A stretch of 64,000 bases of DNA from Pararhizobium_B sp963838155 (GTDB taxonomy: Bacteria; Pseudomonadota; Alphaproteobacteria; Rhizobiales; Rhizobiaceae), in assembly GCA_963838155.1 (NCBI GenBank), contig CAWIQE010000004.1, positions 124,001-188,000 on the forward strand, given 5' to 3'. Made by a program: the position numbers and the translations under genes. The notes beneath the pieces were generated by a model. It made no database searches. It was given only the letters and a program-made list of their open reading frames with translations, and was not told where the DNA came from. Shown here in pieces: positions 16,929 to 24,704 of this stretch. The first letter of the stretch is position 1, and the number at the start of each line of letters is the position of its first letter.

Positions 16929-17435
16929 ATGCCAATTTCCGATTACGTCTTCCTGACCGAAGACCCCAGCCACGACTGCACGATCGACCTCATCAACGCT
17001 GAAGCCTTCGGGCCCGGGCGCTTCGTGCGCGCGGCCGAGCGCGTGCGCGAGCAGGGGCCGCACGACCGCTCCCTCTCCTTCGTCGCGACCGACATGGGAG
17101 ACGTCGTCGGGTCCGTGCGGATGACGCCGGTGATCGCCGGCGCCCTCGAGGGGCACCTCCTCGGGCCGCTCGCGGTCAGGCCGAACCACAAGAATCTCGG
17201 GATCGGCCGGGAACTCGTGCGCATCGCCGTGGACGCCGCGAGACGGGCGGGCAGCAAAGCGGTCGTCCTCGTCGGCGACCCGCCCTACTACCGCCCGCTC
17301 GGCTTCGAGCCGGTGCCCTACGGCGCGCTGGCCTTTCCCGGTCCGGTCGATCCGGCCAGGATCCTCGCCGCCGTCCACCGCGAGGCGGACATGGCGCGCA
17401 TCGCAGGCGAACTGCGCCACCGCAACCGCGGCTAG
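16929..17435 (+). CDS. GNAT-family N-acetyltransferase (YhbS-like)
   Basis: A 168-residue GNAT acetyltransferase. The acetyl-CoA-binding region is LGPLAVRPNHKNLGIGRELV, followed by VLVGDPPYYRPLGFEPV, the pattern of YhbS-like proteins that lack an assigned acceptor. The open frame begins at 16884, but ATG 16929 (MPISDYVFLTED) starts at the first conserved strand. It is followed by a decayed intergenic repeat. Substrate unknown. Confidence 0.85.
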   Translation: MPISDYVFLTEDPSHDCTIDLINAEAFGPGRFVRAAERVREQGPHDRSLSFVATDMGDVVGSVRMTPVIAGALEGHLLGPLAVRPNHKNLGIGRELVRIAVDAARRAGSKAVVLVGDPPYYRPLGFEPVPYGALAFPGPVDPARILAAVHREADMARIAGELRHRNRG

Positions 17436-17448
17436 CCCCGGTTCGCGC

Positions 17449-17541
17449 CTCACGGACATCGCGGCGATCGGCGAGCTCGCTCATAGCTCGTCGTCCTCAC
17501 GCGCTTTCGGCTTGAGGTGCGGTTTCCGCTCTTGCTAGCTG
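17449..17541 (+). repeat. decayed copy of the palindromic intergenic repeat
   Basis: The order of blocks (CACGGACATCGCGG…GCTCATAGCTCGTCGTCCTCACGCGCTTTCGG…GGTTTCC) follows copies A-C, but the palindromes are broken by many substitutions. It forms the downstream edge of the lower-GC acyltransferase operon. Confidence 0.4.
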
Positions 17542-17596
17542 GGGAGAGCTTACGCCGACCGCAAGATATCTCCGAGGACGGTCGTAGCGCGAATGT

Positions 17597-18076
17597 TTAC
17601 GCCGACGGCGGCGGGGAGTCCGTTCGAAACGGGTTCCGCCAGACGTTGAAACGCCTGACCGTTCCATCGGGGTTGCGTCTAATCGAGTGCGCGATGGGAC
17701 GATGAGGGAAATGGTTTTGCTGCAGATCGCGAACGATACGGCGCACCCCGCCGAAGGGCGCGCAGATATCGATGAACCAGAGGTGTTCCCCTGCGGACCA
17801 TTTGCCGGCGGCCGGCGTGCGACCGTAACGCACCAACTCGCCGTGGGCCTCTTCGTCCGCGAACGCCCATGTGACGAAGGCGAGGGGCCGGCCCCGATCT
17901 GCGAAATATATCCGGCATTGCCCGGCAGCGATCGCGGGGACGATATTGTGCTCGATATCGCGTACGCACCAGTTGCGATGATAGGTGGAAGCGATCGCAA
18001 GCGCCGCGATCATGCCGAAGGCCTCGAAATTTGGGTGCCTGCCTTTCAGGTCTTCCGTATTCTCGCCGTCCATCAC
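17597..18076 (-). CDS. toxin-activating lysine acyltransferase (HlyC/TAAT family)
   Basis: A 159-residue HlyC-type acyltransferase, a family that moves a fatty acyl chain from acyl-ACP onto lysine side chains of a secreted protein. Diagnostic blocks are STYHRNWCV, HNIVPAIAAGQCRIYF, W-containing FVTWAFADEEAHGE, and HLWFIDICAPFGG. The catalytic pair is H33 and D103, equivalent in spacing to H23 and D92 of E. coli HlyC. It overlaps the adaptor gene by four bases (ATGA). No RTX toxin, the usual substrate, is nearby; the only candidate substrate is the 105-residue glycine-rich peptide at the head of the operon. Base composition is lower in GC than flanking genes. Confidence 0.93.
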   Translation of the reverse strand: MMDGENTEDLKGRHPNFEAFGMIAALAIASTYHRNWCVRDIEHNIVPAIAAGQCRIYFADRGRPLAFVTWAFADEEAHGELVRYGRTPAAGKWSAGEHLWFIDICAPFGGVRRIVRDLQQNHFPHRPIAHSIRRNPDGTVRRFNVWRNPFRTDSPPPSA

Positions 18077-19398
18077 CGTTCCCCCAATCCATCCTGAATG
18101 GCCTTCATCATCGGCGCAAAGAAGTAGCTGATCAGTCGTCTTTCTCCGGTGACGACGTCCACCGTCGCAGTCATACCCGGGGAAAATTCGATTAGCCGGT
18201 TGCCTACGCGAATGGACGACGTTTCCGGCGCCAGACGCACCGAAAACGCCCAGTCGCCATCCTGACCGGTCTGTCTTGCGTTGGCTCCAATTCCGATGAC
18301 ACGAGCGTGAAGCATGCCGTAGCGCTCGGCGGGAAAGGCGTCGAACTTGACGAACGCCCTCTGGCCTGTCTTGAGAAAGCCGATGTCGCGATTGTCGAAC
18401 AGAGCTTCGATCTCCAGATCGAGCCCCGAGGGGACAATCGACATCAACGTCGCTCCGGCTTTGACGAAGCCGCCGAGCGTGAAGATCTGAAGGTCTTCGA
18501 TTCGGCCATCGACGGGCGAAGTGAGCGAAAGGTCCGCCAGACGGGTTTCCGCTGCGTCGAGTTCGCCGTCGAGGCCGTCGAGCGCAAGCGATGCGTCGTT
18601 CAATTGCTCCCGGCGGTCAGCCAATACGTTCGAGATCAGCGCCGCACGCCGGCTTGTGGCTTCCCTTTCCTGTGCCGTGAGCTCATCGAGGCCGTGCTCC
18701 GCGACGTCGGCCGCGCTCTTTGCCGCATTCATGTCGCGAACGCGCTGAAGATAGTCGAACCGGCTCATCGTGCCCCTCTCCTTCAAGGTCTTGGCCGAAT
18801 CGAGGTATCGGTCGACGATTTTTCGGTCGTCGATGGCCTCCCGGATCTTGGCGTTCTGGGACTTCCGGCTGGCCACCAGCCGGGCGAGTTGGGCGTCGAT
18901 CCCGGTTGCCTGATCCCTCAGCGATACCAGAGCGGCGACGACCAGAGCTTCCGCTTGCGGATCATGGGCGATCGGCGCCGTTCGATCGCTCTCGAAAGCC
19001 GCTTGCCCGACCTCGATGAAGCGGCTGTCGGCGGGGTCGGTCGTTGTCAGCGCTTCGATAATGGCCCGGGCGACGATGGCCTTTACCTGCTGCTGGTCGA
19101 TGGAGGTCCTGATACGACGAATGTCGCTCTTGGCAGCGGAGGGATCCAGTTGCAACAAAAGCTCGCCGGCGTGAACGAAGTCGCCCTCGTGAACGAGAAT
19201 AGCGACGACCTTACCGTCGGTACGAGGCTGGACGATCTGTACGCGCGACGTTGGGACGATCCGTCCGCGGCCGCGGGCGACGATCTCCGTCTTGGCCACC
19301 GAGCTGCCGACGAGGATCAACACGACGATCGCGGCGATCAGCCATGCGGTCAGACGTATCGTCGGGGACGCCGGCTGGTCCTCCAGCATCTTCGTCAC
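18073..19398 (-). CDS. HlyD-family type I secretion periplasmic adaptor
   Basis: A 441-residue membrane-fusion protein linking an inner-membrane ABC exporter to an outer-membrane channel. It has a short cytoplasmic N-terminus, one membrane helix near residues 12-34 (LTAWLIAAIVVLILVGSSVA), a lipoyl-like half (GRGRIVPTSRVQIVQPRTDG), a long coiled-coil region about residues 75-290, a second lipoyl half (DLSLTSPVDGRIEDLQIFTLG), and the HlyD C-terminal beta domain. Start and stop overlap neighbours by four bases on each side, so it is coupled to the exporter and the acyltransferase. No TolC-like gene is in the window, so the outer-membrane channel must be encoded elsewhere. Confidence 0.92.
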   Translation of the reverse strand: MTKMLEDQPASPTIRLTAWLIAAIVVLILVGSSVAKTEIVARGRGRIVPTSRVQIVQPRTDGKVVAILVHEGDFVHAGELLLQLDPSAAKSDIRRIRTSIDQQQVKAIVARAIIEALTTTDPADSRFIEVGQAAFESDRTAPIAHDPQAEALVVAALVSLRDQATGIDAQLARLVASRKSQNAKIREAIDDRKIVDRYLDSAKTLKERGTMSRFDYLQRVRDMNAAKSAADVAEHGLDELTAQEREATSRRAALISNVLADRREQLNDASLALDGLDGELDAAETRLADLSLTSPVDGRIEDLQIFTLGGFVKAGATLMSIVPSGLDLEIEALFDNRDIGFLKTGQRAFVKFDAFPAERYGMLHARVIGIGANARQTGQDGDWAFSVRLAPETSSIRVGNRLIEFSPGMTATVDVVTGERRLISYFFAPMMKAIQDGLGER

Positions 19399-21101
19399 GA
19401 CGGCATCGTCTCCGGTTCGCTGTTCTGCAAGCGCTCGGGTCGGTTCAAGTCGATGACGTCCGCATCTTCTCCGAACAGCGCCGGATTATGGGTTATGACG
19501 ATCAGCGTCTTTCCCAGGGCGAGCGATTTGAGCGTGTCGATCACCCGTATTGCCGAATGCGCATCGAGAGAGCTTGTCGGCTCGTCGAGGACCAGCACCT
19601 GGAAATCCCACATCAGCGAACGCGCCAACGCTATGCGCTGGCGCTGACCGCCGGAAAGGTTGCGACCGCCTTCACCCACCTCGGTCCGTATTCCGGCCGG
19701 AAGGCCATTGACGAAACGATCGCTTGCGCTAGCCGCCAGGACGCGGGCAATGTCGGCATCGGTCGCCGTCGGAGCGGCCATCGTCAGGTTGTCGAGGATC
19801 GTTCCGGAAAAGAGCACCGGCTCCTGGGGCAGATAGCATATCGTGCGCCTGATGCTTCGCGGGTCGTGCTTGCTCAGGGCACGGCCGTTGGCCTCGATGG
19901 TGCCGCCGTCCGGCATATAGAGGCCGCCGAGGAGCTTGCCGAGCGTCGACTTGCCGCAGCCGGAATCACCGATGACGAGGGTCAACCTTCCCGGCGGGAT
20001 GTCGAGCGAGAGGTTTCGGACGATCGGTCGGTCGGGGTCGTAGCCGAACGAGAGATTGCGTACCGAAAGGCTGATTGGTTCCTTTGATCTCAGAGGCGGT
20101 CTTGCCGGTTCGGTTTCCACCCGCTCCTCGAGAAAATCGCCGAGGCGCAGACGTGCAACCTTCAATCGCTGCCACTTTTCCCACACCGAGGATAGCGACA
20201 TGATCGGATCCGAGACTTTTTCCGCCAGCAGATGAAATGCGATGAGCTCGCCGAGCGTGATGGCGCCCTGAAAGACGAGGCGCGACCCGAGGAAGACGAT
20301 CAGAATGACCGACGTGTTCTTCAGGACATGGCCTATTGCGCCGTCCGCGATGTTCAGCTTCGCGACGCGGAAGCTCGCGCGAAGGCTTTCCTCGAGAGTG
20401 GCCTGGAACCGGTTCTCCTGAGCCTCCTCCAAGGCAAGCGCCTTGAAGGTGACGGCATTGCCGAATGCCTCGACGAGCCGAGACTGGTGGCGCGAGCCGG
20501 CGACGAAGGACTCCTGCATGCGCTTTCGGACGAGCGGACCGATGATGCCGAAAGCCGCGACCTGCAAGGGCAGCATGATCAGAACGACCGCCGTCAGCAG
20601 TGGGCTGATCGAAAGAAGTGCACCGACATAGACGATTGCGAAGGCGGCATCGAGGACCAGGCCCGAGACTGTGCCCGTAAGGAATCCGCGCACGGTGTGG
20701 ATCTCGCCGACGCGGGCCAGGGTCTCTCCCACCTGCCATCTTTCCAGGAACCGCAGCGGAAGGTTCAGGACGTGCCGGAAGATACGGCGGGCGAGTTCCG
20801 CCGTCAGCCTGTTGGCCATGTGGTTTCCGAGATAGGCCGAAAGAGCGCCGAGGGCGGCCGAAAAGAGCGCGGTCAGCGCCATCACCGCGACGATCAGCAC
20901 GAGAGTTGCCTGCCTCTCGAAGGGGAGCACTCGATCGATGAGAGCCTGGAAAACGAAAGGCTGCACGAGGCCCAGGAGCCGCAGCACCACGGCAAGCGCC
21001 ATGAGCTCGATGATCAGATGGGTGTAACGCCGCGTCGACCGGGTGAACCAAGAGAGGGATGCAGGCTGGTTGGACGCGGGAAAATTGACGGATTCTGACA
21101 A
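19395..21101 (-). CDS. HlyB-like type I secretion ABC exporter lacking the C39(-like) domain
   Basis: A 568-residue half-transporter: six-helix membrane domain (about 25-300) starting SLSWFTRSTRRYTHLIIE, strongly HlyB-like, then an ATPase with Walker A GDSGCGKST, signature LSGGQRQR and Walker B LVLDEPTSS. HlyB proteins carry a ~130-residue C39-like domain before this membrane domain and bacteriocin exporters a true C39 peptidase; neither is present. The start is TTG at 21101; no in-frame ATG occurs upstream. The downstream adaptor overlaps by four bases. The predicted cargo is the small glycine-rich peptide, exported without leader cleavage by this protein. Confidence 0.92.
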   Translation of the reverse strand: MSESVNFPASNQPASLSWFTRSTRRYTHLIIELMALAVVLRLLGLVQPFVFQALIDRVLPFERQATLVLIVAVMALTALFSAALGALSAYLGNHMANRLTAELARRIFRHVLNLPLRFLERWQVGETLARVGEIHTVRGFLTGTVSGLVLDAAFAIVYVGALLSISPLLTAVVLIMLPLQVAAFGIIGPLVRKRMQESFVAGSRHQSRLVEAFGNAVTFKALALEEAQENRFQATLEESLRASFRVAKLNIADGAIGHVLKNTSVILIVFLGSRLVFQGAITLGELIAFHLLAEKVSDPIMSLSSVWEKWQRLKVARLRLGDFLEERVETEPARPPLRSKEPISLSVRNLSFGYDPDRPIVRNLSLDIPPGRLTLVIGDSGCGKSTLGKLLGGLYMPDGGTIEANGRALSKHDPRSIRRTICYLPQEPVLFSGTILDNLTMAAPTATDADIARVLAASASDRFVNGLPAGIRTEVGEGGRNLSGGQRQRIALARSLMWDFQVLVLDEPTSSLDAHSAIRVIDTLKSLALGKTLIVITHNPALFGEDADVIDLNRPERLQNSEPETMPS

Positions 21102-21160
21102 GCTAGCTATCGGTTCCGGTTATGCATGACTAACGATTATAAAATTTTCTGGATCGAAAT

Positions 21161-21346
21161 TTATTTCAAAAGATCATCAATTATATGAAATGATACCACG
21201 AAAATAATTGGTATAGAAATTAATTGATATATATTACGATAAGATAAATATGGTGTGCACATACTATATAAGATCAAAAATATCAATACAACAGAGGTTC
21301 CAGCGATAAATCGCGCAATTTTCACTCGCGTCTGTCGGTTCTTCAC
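21161..21346 (-). CDS. 61-residue two-helix membrane protein, candidate immunity protein
   Basis: A small basic membrane protein: a lysine/arginine-rich start (MKNRQTRVKIARF), a hydrophobic helix about residues 12-30 (FIAGTSVVLIFLILYSM), a short loop (CTPYLSYRN) and a second helix about 38-56 (YQLISIPIIFVVSFHII). It starts with GTG at 21346, 21 bases after the stop of the glycine-rich peptide, and 59 bases before the exporter. Its DNA is strikingly AT-rich: in 21181-21240 only 12 of 60 bases are G or C. Size, topology and position next to the precursor match immunity proteins of small bacteriocins. No homologue is recognised, so the role is inferred. Confidence 0.68.
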   Translation of the reverse strand: MKNRQTRVKIARFIAGTSVVLIFLILYSMCTPYLSYRNIYQLISIPIIFVVSFHIIDDLLK

Positions 21347-21367
21347 TTTTAATAATTGCCTTATTAT

Positions 21368-21685
21368 TCAATCAGGTCCATTGTTTCCGCTGAATCCGAA
21401 GCCGTTGTTGTTGCCCGATTGACTGTTCATCATGTCCTGCGCAACGCCGTCCGAAACATGGCCTATGATACCTCCGACTCCAGCGCCGACAGCGCCTCCG
21501 ATTGGTCCGCCGATCAACGAGCCGAAAGCGCCCCCAGCGACGGCGCCGAGGCTTCCGCCGAAGTTTGTCGTGATATCTGTAGCTGCATTTCCAAAGCCTG
21601 AATTACAACTTCCCCCGGCACCGCCACCGCACTCGCCGCCGAAGGCAATTCTGATACCCAATTTTTCATGAAGCGTTTTCGTCAT
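21368..21685 (-). CDS. glycine-rich bacteriocin-like peptide precursor, predicted acylation and type I secretion substrate
   Basis: A 105-residue peptide with 31 glycines. Residues about 43-83 form a glycine-zipper segment (SLGAVAGGAFGSLIGGPIGG followed by AVGAGVGGIIGHVSDG) like membrane-active class II bacteriocins and microcins. There are two cysteines (C19, C27) that could form a disulfide, and a polar Asn/Gly-rich tail. The only lysines are K3 and K8, making them the only possible lysine targets of the operon's HlyC-type acyltransferase. A GG at 16-17 could be read as a double-glycine leader end, but it fits that consensus poorly and the exporter has no peptidase. ATG 21685 follows AGAGAG. 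A good sigma-70-type promoter lies upstream. Confidence 0.78.
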   Translation of the reverse strand: MTKTLHEKLGIRIAFGGECGGGAGGSCNSGFGNAATDITTNFGGSLGAVAGGAFGSLIGGPIGGAVGAGVGGIIGHVSDGVAQDMMNSQSGNNNGFGFSGNNGPD

Positions 21686-21779
21686 GACTGTTCTCTCTAC
21701 CGAATGAATTCGCGGACCTAATAACAGGACCCGACTCTATGCACGTTAAAAGCGTACAAGTAATATAATGCGTTCGCAA

Positions 21780-21808
21780 ATTGTATTTGCACTATTAAGT
21801 GTTCTCAA
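21780..21808 (-). promoter_or_regulatory. sigma-70-type promoter of the bacteriocin-like operon
   Basis: On the minus strand, TTGAGA (21808-21803), a 17-base spacer and TACAAT (21785-21780) match the vegetative consensus well. It would give a leader of roughly 85-90 bases before the precursor ATG at 21685. The surroundings are AT-rich (16 G/C in 21781-21840). The 238-base interval 21686-21923 holds no other gene. Confidence 0.6.
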
Positions 21809-21923
21809 AATAAGTTTTATCTAAAATATTGCGCTTCCATGAACGTATCGGATGCGCCGCGAAGAGGATGGCAAGAGGGGCCGTGCCGGTTCTCGCGGGG
21901 ACGCCGCGTCCCGGCAGAGGCGA

Positions 21924-23609
21924 TCAGGCGGAGCTCGGGACGTTGCGGGTGACGCGGTTCTGGAGGCGCTGGTAGCCGATGAGTTCGCGCAGGGTGAGCG
22001 GCTCGAAGCCGCGGGCGCGGTTGTCGGCGGCGATCTCGAAGAGCAGGCGCTGCTGGCGCATGAGGGTGGAATAGCCGGCGAGCATGGAAAAGTCCGGGTC
22101 CCAGACGTGGATCGCCTCGGCGCCGGCGCCGTTGATCTCGACGATCGAGAAGTCCTCGCCCGCCTGCAGGGCCTCGATCGTGTCGAAGCGGATGTCGTAG
22201 CGGCCGAAGTAGAATTCCGGGATGGCGCGGCTGATCTCGTCGAAGCGCCGGCGCATCGCCTCGGTGATCGCGGCGCGGCCGTCGACATAGAGGCCGCCGA
22301 CGCGGTTGCTGCCGACGACGCCGAGGCGCACGATTTCTCCGGGCGCAGGCACGTCGGAGAGGCGGTGGGCATTGGTCGCGAAATGATGCGCGGACTTCCA
22401 GCGGCTGCGCGGATCCTTCCGGATCAGCTCCTTCAGCGTCGACGCGCCGTCGCCGACGACGAAGGGGAAATAGCGGAAGGTCAGGGAGAAGATCGAGCCC
22501 TGCTCCTCGCCCGGCCGGCGCACGTAGAAGACGCCGGCCTCGCCGTCGTGGGGGACGTATTCCTGGAGGACGATCCGCGTTCCCGCCGGGCTTGCGGAGA
22601 GATATCGCCTCAGTTCGTCCTCGTTGCGCACCTTGCGGACGCCGAAGCCGCGCCAGCCGACGTCCGGCTTGACGATCATCGGAAAGTCGAGGCCGGCGCC
22701 GCCGGCCGAAAGGAGCGTGCGCCGCAGGGTGTCCTCGACGTCCTCGCCCGCCTGGCGGATGTCGACGGAGGTCGTCGCAGCGATCCAACGGCGCATGGTC
22801 GGCGGCACCATGGAGAGGCAGGCGATCTTCGATTCGCCGAGCAGGCCGCCGGCCTCGATGTGGGGGTTGGCGATCGAGGGCAGCGTCAGCGAGCGGAACC
22901 GGACGGCCATCGACAGCCAGTGCACCACGATCGGGATGTAGTAGATCTTCTCGCTGAAGCGCTCCTGCAGGGCGACGCGGACCTTGGAGGCGGGCAGCGG
23001 GGGCATGCCATTGTGCACCCTGAGCAGGCCCCGGCGGCGCGAGGGCCGGCGCGTGACCAGGCCGGCGAAGGCGTCCGGCAGGCTGCGCTTGGCGACGACG
23101 AAGGCGACGGCGGCGACGACCACCACCAACCAGCTCCAGGCCCCGACCGTCTCGGCGATGCCTCGGCCGAGCAGCGTGCTGATGGTGAAGATGAGCGGCA
23201 CGTATATCGCCGCCGACAGCGCGGTGAGGGCGGCGAAGCGCCGGAACGGCACGCCGAGCAGCCCGCAGGATGCGAAGGTGGGAAACAGCGCCACCGGTAT
23301 GAAGCGGCAGCCGATGACGGTCATCGCCAGGTTCTTGCCGAGCCATGTCGGCCTGCCGTCCGGGAAGCGGCGTTCGGCCCAGGCGCGCAGGCGCTCGCTG
23401 CGGGCGCACAGCCGCCCGAGGCCGTAGATGCCGAGATCGCCGACGATCACGCCGCTGAAGGTGGCCGCCAGCACGACGAGAAGCGAATACTGATCCTTGG
23501 AAACCAGGTAGCTGCCGCCGACGATCGCGAAGTCCTCGTGCACGAAAGTGGCGAAGAACAGGGCGAGAATCGCCAGAAACTTGTGCGACGCGAGAACCTG
23601 GACTGTCAT
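21924..23609 (-). CDS. DedA-like (VTT-domain) membrane protein fused to an ATP-grasp domain
   Basis: A 561-residue fusion. Residues 1 to about 190 are a DedA/VTT membrane domain (FVHEDFAIVGGSYL; CRFIPVALFPTF). A linker is followed by an ATP-grasp-like domain, about residues 240-545: FPMIVKPDVGWRGFGVRKV (ATP-binding lysine strand), RIVLQEYVPHDGEAGVFYVR (hinge), and GRYDIRFDTIEAL…FSIVEINGAGAE (metal-binding Asp/Glu/Asn end). DedA proteins recycle or flip lipid carriers at the inner membrane, while ATP-grasp enzymes ligate carboxylates, so a membrane-coupled ligation of an envelope component is possible but inferred. It is upstream of, and in line with, the bacteriocin-like operon, which has its own promoter. 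Confidence 0.82.
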   Translation of the reverse strand: MTVQVLASHKFLAILALFFATFVHEDFAIVGGSYLVSKDQYSLLVVLAATFSGVIVGDLGIYGLGRLCARSERLRAWAERRFPDGRPTWLGKNLAMTVIGCRFIPVALFPTFASCGLLGVPFRRFAALTALSAAIYVPLIFTISTLLGRGIAETVGAWSWLVVVVAAVAFVVAKRSLPDAFAGLVTRRPSRRRGLLRVHNGMPPLPASKVRVALQERFSEKIYYIPIVVHWLSMAVRFRSLTLPSIANPHIEAGGLLGESKIACLSMVPPTMRRWIAATTSVDIRQAGEDVEDTLRRTLLSAGGAGLDFPMIVKPDVGWRGFGVRKVRNEDELRRYLSASPAGTRIVLQEYVPHDGEAGVFYVRRPGEEQGSIFSLTFRYFPFVVGDGASTLKELIRKDPRSRWKSAHHFATNAHRLSDVPAPGEIVRLGVVGSNRVGGLYVDGRAAITEAMRRRFDEISRAIPEFYFGRYDIRFDTIEALQAGEDFSIVEINGAGAEAIHVWDPDFSMLAGYSTLMRQQRLLFEIAADNRARGFEPLTLRELIGYQRLQNRVTRNVPSSA

Positions 23610-23852
23610 GCGGGATCACTCATGCCTTGCATCGACGATCGCAGCGGCCGGGGCAGGCGGCGAACACGGCGGCGGGAGCGGTTCGCCGGGAGGCGACGCC
23701 TGAGCTGCACATATCCACTCTTTCGGGAAGAAGAAAGGGCGCAGAGGTGAGACAAATTGTCGAGGGCGGCGGCATCCGGCGCCCCGCTCCGTCCGGAAAC
23801 GCGGCATTCGTTCCGTTCCCGTGCCGATGCGCGGCATGCTCGTCGGGTGCGG

Positions 23853-24533
23853 TCAGACGACCGTGACGTCGAGATCGCCGACGCCCTCGACGTAGGCCTC
23901 CAGCCGGTCGCCGCGCGCCACCGGGCCGACGCCGGCCGGGGTGCCGGTGAAGATCAGGTCGCCGGGCGCGAGGCGAAAGAGGCCGGAGAGACAGGCGATC
24001 GCCTCCGGCACTTTCCAGATCATCTGGGCGATATCGCCGGCCTGGCGCACCGTTCCGTTGACGGCGAGGCGGATGGCGGCCGCTTGCGGGTGGCCGATCT
24101 GCGAGGCCGGCACGACCGGCGAGACCGGGGCGGATTTCTCGAACGCCTTGCCGATCTCCCACGGGCGGCCGAGCTTCTTGGCTTCCCCCTGGAGGTCGCG
24201 GCGGGTCATGTCCAGGCCGACGGCGTAGCCGTAGACGCGGGAGAGCGCGTCCCCGACGGCGATGTCCTTGCCGCCCTTGCCGAGGCAGACGACCAGTTCC
24301 ACCTCGTGATGCACGTCGGAACTCCGGTCCGGATAGGGGAAGATGCCGTCGGTGACGAGATCGTCGGGGTTCTTCTGGAAGAAGAAGGGCGGCTCGCGGT
24401 CGGGATCGTGGCCCATCTCGACGGCGTGGTCGGCGTAGTTGCGCCCGACGCAGTAGACGCGGCGGACCGGGAAGGTGCCGCCGCCGCGGACGGGCAGGGC
24501 GACGGGCGCGGCCGGTTCGAACACGTGGGACAT
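23853..24533 (-). CDS. fumarylacetoacetate hydrolase (FAH) family protein
   Basis: A 226-residue FAH-fold enzyme, a family that hydrolyses C-C bonds of 1,3-diketones or decarboxylates or isomerises beta-keto acids. The metal-binding E-x-E is in HHEVELVVCLG, and the conserved VYGYAVGLDMTRRDLQ, KAFEKSAP and LIFTGTPAGVGPV blocks are present. The open frame extends to 24713, but ATG 24533 (MSHVFEP) follows AAGGA and begins near the conserved region. It is divergent from the second LIV-type importer, so its substrate may be a ring-cleavage or keto-acid intermediate of the imported compound. Confidence 0.88.
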   Translation of the reverse strand: MSHVFEPAAPVALPVRGGGTFPVRRVYCVGRNYADHAVEMGHDPDREPPFFFQKNPDDLVTDGIFPYPDRSSDVHHEVELVVCLGKGGKDIAVGDALSRVYGYAVGLDMTRRDLQGEAKKLGRPWEIGKAFEKSAPVSPVVPASQIGHPQAAAIRLAVNGTVRQAGDIAQMIWKVPEAIACLSGLFRLAPGDLIFTGTPAGVGPVARGDRLEAYVEGVGDLDVTVV

Positions 24534-24704
24534 CGGCGAATCCTTTCGGGCGAGGCGGGTCGACCGCTCATATATCGCGGTTCGCGCGCGGTCAAAGCGC
24601 CGCCGCCGCCGGCGGCCCGCGTCGCGCGGGCGGGGAGGGCCGGTTCGCGGGCTCTCGGGCCTTTTTCGCACGATTTTGCTGTTGACTTTCCTTTTTTCTG
24701 TTGC

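Noticed and set aside
17597..21685. Conventional RTX toxin locus
   Set aside because: HlyB, HlyD and HlyC homologues are present, but no large protein with nonapeptide calcium repeats is encoded in or around the operon.
21368..21685. Classical double-glycine leader bacteriocin
   Set aside because: GG at 16-17 is preceded by residues that fit the leader consensus poorly, and the exporter has no C39 peptidase. It is kept only as an alternative.
21897..21914. Hairpin GGGACGC/GCGTCCC after the DedA/ATP-grasp gene as terminator
   Set aside because: The stem is short with almost no loop and lacks a U-run on the minus strand, so it was not called.
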